Positions 57,870-64,000 of a stretch of DNA of 64,000 nt are shown here, piece by piece. The position numbers and the translations under genes are program-made. The notes under the pieces are model-generated. The model was not told the DNA's origin. It did no database searches and was given only the letters and a program-made list of their open reading frames with translations. This DNA comes from Bubalus kerabau. Lineage: Eukaryota > Chordata > Mammalia > Artiodactyla > Bovidae. Location: NCBI RefSeq assembly GCF_029407905.1, contig NW_026577926.1, positions 1,116,001 to 1,180,000 on the forward strand, in the 5' to 3' direction. Numbering within the stretch: position 1 is the first letter of the stretch; each line of letters begins with the position of its first letter.

Positions 57870-60561
57870 GCGCTATCGCGCCTGGGCGCAGAGCTGGAGC
57901 TCCGCCGCTCTGGCAGCTCGCTCGGTCCTTCCCAGTAACAGGCCCGCAACCCCTCTCTTCTCTCCGGCGTGCTGGGAACCGGGCTTCCAGGCCTGGGCCC
58001 AGAGCACTTGCCCGGAGCTCCCTGCTCAGGGACTGGTTCCCCTGCGCTGGGGCTGTGCTCTCCCTAGCCCAAACGCACCGGGGAGGGCCCCAAACCACAT
58101 CCACACGACTCTACGCTGGGGGAGAGCTCCAGGGAAGCCCAGTCTGGCAGGCGCTTGCTGGGCACAAACGGAGTTTCCCTCTGGCTGTGGTGCTGCCTCC
58201 CCCGGCCAGGGGCCCTGGGACCCTGATTCCCTCCGCCCAGCGCTTAGTCTGGGCGGCCAAGCAACCGCTTGGGAATGCAGCCCTGGGCGCTCTCTTTGCC
58301 TGACAAAGAGCTCTGCTTGCGGGAGGCTTTGGCAGTTTGCACAGCCCCGGCCCCTGAGCCTTCTGCAAAGAGGCCTGGCTCCTAGGTCCAAAGGGAAGGC
58401 CAGAGCGGAGCTGAGGCCAGCCAGGCGCCAGGCACGTCTCCCACACTCCCGCAGCCTGCTCCTTCCCGGGCGAGAACGCTAGAAGCTGGGGAGCGCTGGG
58501 CGAGGCTCGCCCAGGCCAGAGCAGCCTCTCGGCCGGGGCTCTGCGCTATCGCGCCTGGGCGCAGAGCTGGAGCTCCGCCGCTCTGGCAGCTCGCTCGGTC
58601 CTTCCCAGTAACAGGCCCGCAACCCCTCTCTTCTCTCCGGCGTGCTGGGAAGTGGGCTTCCAGGCCTGGGCACAGAGCACTTGCCCGGAGCTCTCTGCTC
58701 AGGGACTGGTTCCCCTGCGCTGGGGCTGTGCTCTCCCTAGCCCAAACGCACCGGGGAAGGCCCCAAACCACATCCACACGACTCTACGCTGGGGGAGAGC
58801 TCCAGGGAAGCCCAGTCTGGCAGGCGCTTGCTGGGCACAAACGGAGTTTCCCTCTGGCTGTGGTGCTGCCTCCCCCAGCCAGGGGCCCTGGGACCCTGAT
58901 TCCCTCCGCCCAGCGCTTAGTCTGGGCGGCCAAGCAACCGCTTGGGAAGGCAGCCCTGGGCGCTCTCTTTGCCTGACAAAGAGCTCTGCTTGCGGGAGGC
59001 TTTGGCAGTTTGCACACCCCCGGCCCCTGAGCCTTCTGCAAAGAGGCCTGGCTCCTAGGTCCAAAGGGAAGGCCAGAGCGGAGCTGAGGCCAGCCAGGCG
59101 CCAGGCACGTCTCCCACACTCCCGCAGCCTGCTCCTTCCCGGGCGAGAACGCTAGAAGCTGGGGAGCGCTGGGCGAGGCTCGCCCAGGCCAGAGCAGCCT
59201 CTCGGCCGGGGCTCTGCGCTATCGCGCCTGGGCGCAGAGCTGGAGCTCCGCCGCTCTGGCAGCTCGCTCGGTCCTTCCCAGTAACAGGCCCGCAACCCCT
59301 CTCTTCTCTCCGGCGTGCTGGGAACCGGGCTTCCAGGCCTGGGCCCAGAGCACTTGCCCGGAGCTCCCTGCTCAGGGACTGGTTCCCCTGCGCTGGGGCT
59401 GTGCTCTCCCTAGCCCAAACGCACCGGGGAGGGCCCCAAACCACATCCACACGACTCTACGCTGGGGGAGAGCTCCAGGGAAGCCCAGTCTGGCAGGCGC
59501 TTGCTGGGCACAAACGGAGTTTCCCTCTGGCTGTGGTGCTGCCTCCCCCAGCCAGGGGCCCTGGGACCCTGATTCCCTCCGCCCAGCGCTTAGTCTGGGC
59601 GGCCAAGCAACCGCTTGGGAATGCAGCCCTGGGCGCTCTCTTTGCCTGACAAAGAGCTCTGCTTGCGGGAGGCTTTGGCAGTTTGCACAGCCCCGGCCCC
59701 TGAGCCTTCTGCAAAGAGGCCTGGCTCCTAGGTCCAAAGGGAAGGCCAGAGCGGAGCTGAGGCCAGCCAGGCGCCAGGCACGTCTCCCACACTCCCGCAG
59801 CCTGCTCCTTCCCGGGCGAGAACGCTAGAAGCTGGGGAGCGCTGGGCGAGGCTCGCCCAGGCCAGAGCAGCCTCTCGGCCGGGGCTCTGCGCTATCGCGC
59901 CTGGGCGCAGAGCTGGAGCTCCGCCGCTCTGGCAGCTCGCTCGGTCCTTCCCAGTAACAGGCCCGCAACCCCTCTCTTCTCTCCGGCGTGCTGGGAACCG
60001 GGCTTCCAGGCCTGGGCCCAGAGCACTTGCCCGGAGCTCCCTGCTCAGGGACTGGTTCCCCTGCGCTGGGGCTGTGCTCTCCCTAGCCCAAACGCACCGG
60101 GGAAGGCCCCAAACCACATCCACACGACTCTACGCTGGGGGAGAGCTCCAGGGAAGCCCAGTCTGGCAGGCGCTTGCTGGGCACAAACGGAGTTTCCCTC
60201 TGGCTGTGGTGCTGCCTCCCCCGGCCAGGGGCCCTGGGACCCTGATTCCCTCCGCCCAGCGCTTAGTCTGGGCGGCCAAGCAACCGCTTGGGAATGCAGC
60301 CCTGGGCGCTCTCTTTGCCTGACAAAGAGCTCTGCTTGCGGGAGGCTTTGGCAGTTTGCACAGCCCCGGCCCCTGAGCCTTCTGCAAAGAGGCCTGGCTC
60401 CTAGGTCCAAAGGGAAGGCCAGAGCGGAGCTGAGGCCAGCCAGGCGCCAGGCACGTCTCCCACACTCCCGCAGCCTGCTCCTTCCCGGGCGAGAACGCTA
60501 GAAGCTGGGGAGCGCTGGGCGAGGCTCGCCCAGGCCAGAGCAGCCTCTCGGCCGGGGCTCT
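57870..60561 (+). repeat. Monomers 87-90, including an older-type unit at 58543
   Basis: Monomer 87 is a G335 common unit. Monomer 88 (58543-59215) has GGGAAGTGGG near 58648, as in monomers 3 and 5, with A130, T152, A216, G407 and C475, an older haplotype. Monomer 89 is a common unit and monomer 90 an A216/G335 unit preceding the next A214 quartet. Confidence 0.7.
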
Positions 60562-63253
60562 GCGCTATCGCGCCTGGGCGCAGAGCTGGAGCTCCGCCGC
60601 TCTGGCAGCTCGCTCGGTCCTTCCCAGTAACAGGCCCGCAACCCCTCTCTTCTCTCCGGCGTGCTGGGAACCGGGCTTCCAGGCCTGGGCCCAGAGCACT
60701 TGCCCGGAGCTCCCTGCTCAGGGACTGGTTCCCCTGCGCTGGGGCTGTGCTCTCCCTAGCCCAAACGCACCGGGAAGGGCCCCAAACCACATCCACACGA
60801 CTCTACGCTGGGGGAGAGCTCCAGGGAAGCCCAGTCTGGCAGGCGCTTGCTGGGCACAAACGGAGTTTCCCTCTGGCTGTGGTGCTGCCTCCCCCAGCCA
60901 GGGGCCCTGGGACCCTGATTCCCTCCGCCCAGCGCTTAGTCTGGGCGGCCAAGCAACCGCTTGGGAATGCAGCCCTGGGCGCTCTCTTTGCCTGACAAAG
61001 AGCTCTGCTTGCGGGAGGCTTTGGCAGTTTGCACAGCCCCGGCCCCTGAGCCTTCTGCAAAGAGGCCTGGCTCCTAGGTCCAAAGGGAAGGCCAGAGCGG
61101 AGCTGAGGCCAGCCAGGCGCCAGGCACGTCTCCCACACTCCCGCAGCCTGCTCCTTCCCGGGCGAGAACGCTAGAAGCTGGGGAGCGCTGGGCGAGGCTC
61201 GCCCAGGCCAGAGCAGCCTCTCGGCCGGGGCTCTGCGCTATCGCGCCTGGGCGCAGAGCTGGAGCTCCGCCGCTCTGGCAGCTCGCTCGGTCCTTCCCAG
61301 TAACAGGCCCGCAACCCCTCTCTTCTCTCCGGCGTGCTGGGAACCGGGCTTCCAGGCCTGGGCCCAGAGCACTTGCCCGGAGCTCCCTGCTCAGGGACTG
61401 GTTCCCCTGCGCTGGGGCTGTGCTCTCCCTAGCCCAAACGCACCGGGGAAGGCCCCAAACCACATCCACACGACTCTACGCTGGGGGAGAGCTCCAGGGA
61501 AGCCCAGTCTGGCAGGCGCTTGCTGGGCACAAACGGAGTTTCCCTCTGGCTGTGGTGCTGCCTCCCCCAGCCAGGGGCCCTGGGACCCTGATTCCCTCCG
61601 CCCAGCGCTTAGTCTGGGCGGCCAGGCAACCGCTTGGGAATGCAGCCCTGGGCGCTCTCTTTGCCTGACAAAGAGCTCTGCTTGCGGGAGGCTTTGGCAG
61701 TTTGCACACCCCCGGCCCCTGAGCCTTCTGCAAAGGGGCCTGGCTCCTAGGTCCAAAGGGAAGGCCAGAGCGGAGCTGAGGCCAGCCAGGCGCCAGGCAC
61801 GTCTCCCACACTCCCGCAGCCTGCTCCTTCCCGGGCGAGAACGCTAGAAGCTGGGGAGCGCTGGGCGAGGCTCGCCCAGGCCAGAGCAGCCTCTCGGCCG
61901 GGGCTCTGCGCTATCGCGCCTGGGCGCAGAGCTGGAGCTCCGCCGCTCTGGCAGCTCGCTCGGTCCTTCCCAGTAACAGGCCCGCAACCCCTCTCTTCTC
62001 TCCGGCGTGCTGGGAACCGGGCTTCCAGGCCTGGGCCCAGAGCACTTGCCCGGAGCTCCCTGCTCAGGGACTGGTTCCCCTGCGCTGGGGCTGTGCTCTC
62101 CCTAGCCCAAACGCACCGGGGAAGGCCCCAAACCACATCCACACGACTCTACGCTGGGGGAGAGCTCCAGGGAAGCCCAGTCTGGCAGGCGCTTGCTGGG
62201 CACAAACGGAGTTTCCCTCTGGCTGTGGTGCTGCCTCCCCCGGCCAGGGGCCCTGGGACCCTGATTCCCTCCGCCCAGCGCTTAGTCTGGGCGGCCAAGC
62301 AACCGCTTGGGAATGCAGCCCTGGGCGCTCTCTTTGCCTGACAAAGAGCTCTGCTTGCGGGAGGCTTTGGCAGTTTGCACAGCCCCGGCCCCTGAGCCTT
62401 CTGCAAAGAGGCCTGGCTCCTAGGTCCAAAGGGAAGGCCAGAGCGGAGCTGAGGCCAGCCAGGCGCCAGGCACGTCTCCCACACTCCCGCAGCCTGCTCC
62501 TTCCCGGGCGAGAACGCTAGAAGCTGGGGAGCGCTGGGCGAGGCTCGCCCAGGCCAGAGCAGCCTCTCGGCCGGGGCTCTGCGCTATCGCGCCTGGGCGC
62601 AGAGCTGGAGCTCCGCCGCTCTGGCAGCTCGCTCGGTCCTTCCCAGTAACAGGCCCGCAACCCCTCTCTTCTCTCCGGCGTGCTGGGAACCGGGCTTCCA
62701 GGCCTGGGCCCAGAGCACTTGCCCGGAGCTCCCTGCTCAGGGACTGGTTCCCCTGCGCTGGGGCTGTGCTCTCCCTAGCCCAAACGCACCGGGGAGGGCC
62801 CCAAACCACATCCACACGACTCTACGCTGGGGGAGAGCTCCAGGGAAGCCCAGTCTGGCAGGCGCTTGCTGGGCACAAACGGAGTTTCCCTCTGGCTGTG
62901 GTGCTGCCTCCCCCAGCCAGGGGCCCTGGGACCCTGATTCCCTCCGCCCAGTGCTTAGTCTGGGCGGCCAAGCAACCGCTTGGGAATGCAGCCCTGGGCG
63001 CTCTCTTTGCCTGACAAAGAGCTCTGCTTGCGGGAGGCTTTGGCAGTTTGCACAGCCCCGGCCCCTGAGCCTTCTGCAAAGAGGCCTGGCTCCTAGGTCC
63101 AAAGGGAAGGCCAGAGCGGAGCTGAGGCCAGCCAGGCGCCAGGCACGTCTCCCACACTCCCGCAGCCTGCTCCTTCCCGGGCGAGAACGCTAGAAGCTGG
63201 GGAGCGCTGGGCGAGGCTCGCCCAGGCCAGAGCAGCCTCTCGGCCGGGGCTCT
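60562..63253 (+). repeat. A214 quartet, occurrence at monomers 91-94
   Basis: The order is A214; A216/G391/C475/G502; A216/G335; common unit. Unlike the other late A214 units, monomer 91 has C130 rather than A130, as in block B. Monomer 94 has a private CCCAGTGCTTAG near 62949, a C-to-T change at a CpG. Confidence 0.75.
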
Positions 63254-63926
63254 GCGCTATCGCGCCTGGGCGCAGAGCTGGAGCTCCGCCGCTCTGGCAG
63301 CTCGCTCGGTTTTTCCCAGTAACAGGCCCGCAACCCCTCTCTTCTCTCCGGCGTGCTGGGAACCGGGCTTCCAGGCCTGGGCCCAGAGCACTTGCCCGGA
63401 GCTCCCTGCTCAGGGACTGGTTCCCCTGCGCTGGGGCTGTGCTCTCCCTAGCCCAAACGCACCGGGGAAGGCCCCAAACCACATCCACACGACTCTACGC
63501 TGGGGGAGAGCTCCAGGGAAGCCCAGTCTGGCAGGCGCTTGCTGGGCACAAACGGAGTTTCCCTCTGGCTGTGGTGCTGCCTCCCCCAGCCAGGGGCCCT
63601 GGGACCCTGATTCCCTCCGCCCAGCGCTTAGTCTGGGCGGCCAGGCAACCGCTTGGGAATGCAGCCCTGGGTGCTCTCTTTGCCTGACAAAGAGCTCTGC
63701 TTGCGGGAGGCTTTGGCAGTTTGCACACCCCCGGCCCCTGAGCCTTCTGCAAAGGGGCCTGGCTCCTAGGTCCAAAGGGAAGGCCAGAGCGGAGCTGAGG
63801 CCAGCCAGGCGCCAGGCACGTCTCCCACACTCCCGCAGCCTGCTCCTTCCCGGGCGAGAACGCTAGAAGGTGGGGAGCGCTGGGCGAGGCTCGCCCAGGC
63901 CAGAGCAGCCTCTCGGCCGGGGCTCT
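63254..63926 (+). repeat. Monomer 95: last complete unit
   Basis: This is an A216/G391/C475/G502 unit with private CTCGGTTTTTCCC near 63305, GGGTGCTCTC near 63669 and CTAGAAGGTGGGG near 63862. Some of these are CpG transitions. It ends at full length and the next unit begins without interruption. Confidence 0.75.
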
Positions 63927-64000
63927 GCGCTATCGCGCCTGGGCGCAGAGCTGGAGCTCCGCCGCTCTGGCAGCTCGCTCGGTCCTTCCCAGTAACAGGC
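63927..64000 (+). repeat. Partial monomer 96, cut by the window end
   Basis: The first 74 bases of a further monomer, matching the consensus through the CAGTAACAGGC segment. It shows that the array continues past the window. Confidence 0.95.

Larger units (their letters stand above)
1..64000. repeat. 673-bp GC-rich satellite DNA, uninterrupted head-to-tail array (95 full monomers plus a partial)
   Basis: The landmark GCGCTATCGCG recurs at 1, 674, 1347, 2020, 2692, 3365 and so on to 63927. Spacing is 673 bases except in eight monomers shortened by one base (monomer 69 by two). All copies have the same orientation and adjacent copies usually differ at only a few positions. No foreign sequence interrupts the array and neither end is reached, so the true array is longer than 64 kb. 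Hand counts give about two thirds G+C and about 37-38 CpG per monomer. Reading frames recur once per monomer in overlapping frames on both strands, as expected of a repeat rather than genes. This is satellite DNA by structure; family name, species and chromosomal location (pericentromeric, subtelomeric or other) cannot be set from the sequence alone. Confidence 0.98.

Noticed and set aside
1..64000. CENP-B box (TTCG....A..CGGG core) that would support a centromeric role
   Set aside because: The consensus monomer contains no TTCG or CGAA; the only CGAA I noticed is a private change near 13084 without the rest of the motif.
1..64000. CRISPR array, rRNA repeat or tandem RNA genes as the explanation of the periodicity
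   Set aside because: There are no short repeats with unique spacers. The unit has no resemblance I can recognise to rRNA, 5S or tRNA, and no promoter or terminator signals such as T runs.
1..64000. Transposon insertions or terminal repeats within the array
   Set aside because: Every interval between landmarks is 671-673 bases, leaving no room for insertions. I saw no A-rich tails or target-site duplications.

Overview
The whole 64,000-base window is one uninterrupted tandem satellite array. A GC-rich monomer (about two thirds G+C by hand count of sample lines) of 673 bp repeats head to tail on the same strand from the first base to the last. I count 95 complete monomers and a 74-base partial one, numbering from the landmark GCGCTATCGCG: monomer 1 starts at 1, monomer 2 at 674, monomer 96 at 63927. 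Eight monomers (4, 13, 17, 45, 54, 67, 69, 81) are short by nine single-base deletions in total, which exactly accounts for the coordinate drift (95 x 673 - 9 = 63,926). Neither array edge is in the window. I see no gene, RNA gene, transposon, simple-sequence tract or unique spacer.

Diagnostic sites are given as positions within monomer 1: 130 (A/C), 152 (T/C), 214 and 216 (G/A), 335 (A/G), 359 (C/T), 391 (A/G), 407 (G/T), 434 (A/G), 475 (C/G), 502 (A/G), 608 (G/C). They divide the array into districts. Monomers 1-10 (1-6729) are mostly an apparently older type without clear multimer order. Monomers 11-20 (6730-13457) form a four-monomer higher-order repeat (HOR) of 2,691 bp in two full copies and a half copy. 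Monomers 21-28 (13458-18841) form a different four-monomer HOR of 2,692 bp in two copies. Monomers 29-39 (18842-26244) go from a loose trimer pattern to five apparently identical consecutive monomers. Monomers 40-47 include a tandem dimer. From 31628 to the end a characteristic quartet recurs at irregular spacings of 8, 16, 11 and 8 monomers, interleaved with a three-copy trimer (38357-44413) and mosaic monomers. This is the pattern expected of a satellite evolving by unequal exchange and gene conversion.

The organism cannot be named from the sequence alone. Such a long, homogenised, GC-rich array with HOR structure suggests a vertebrate, probably mammalian, satellite in a long-read assembly. 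GC-rich satellites with monomers of about 0.7 kb are known in ruminants (bovid/cervid satellite II) and carnivores (about 737 bp). I could not compare sequences, so this is only a hypothesis.

There are no genes to work together. Recurrent short reading frames (82 codons forward; 111, 121 and 131 codons reverse) are byproducts of a GC-rich repeat with few stop codons. Each monomer does carry a canonical G-quadruplex pattern on the minus strand, two perfect short inverted repeats and about 37-38 CpG dinucleotides. No CENP-B box was found.
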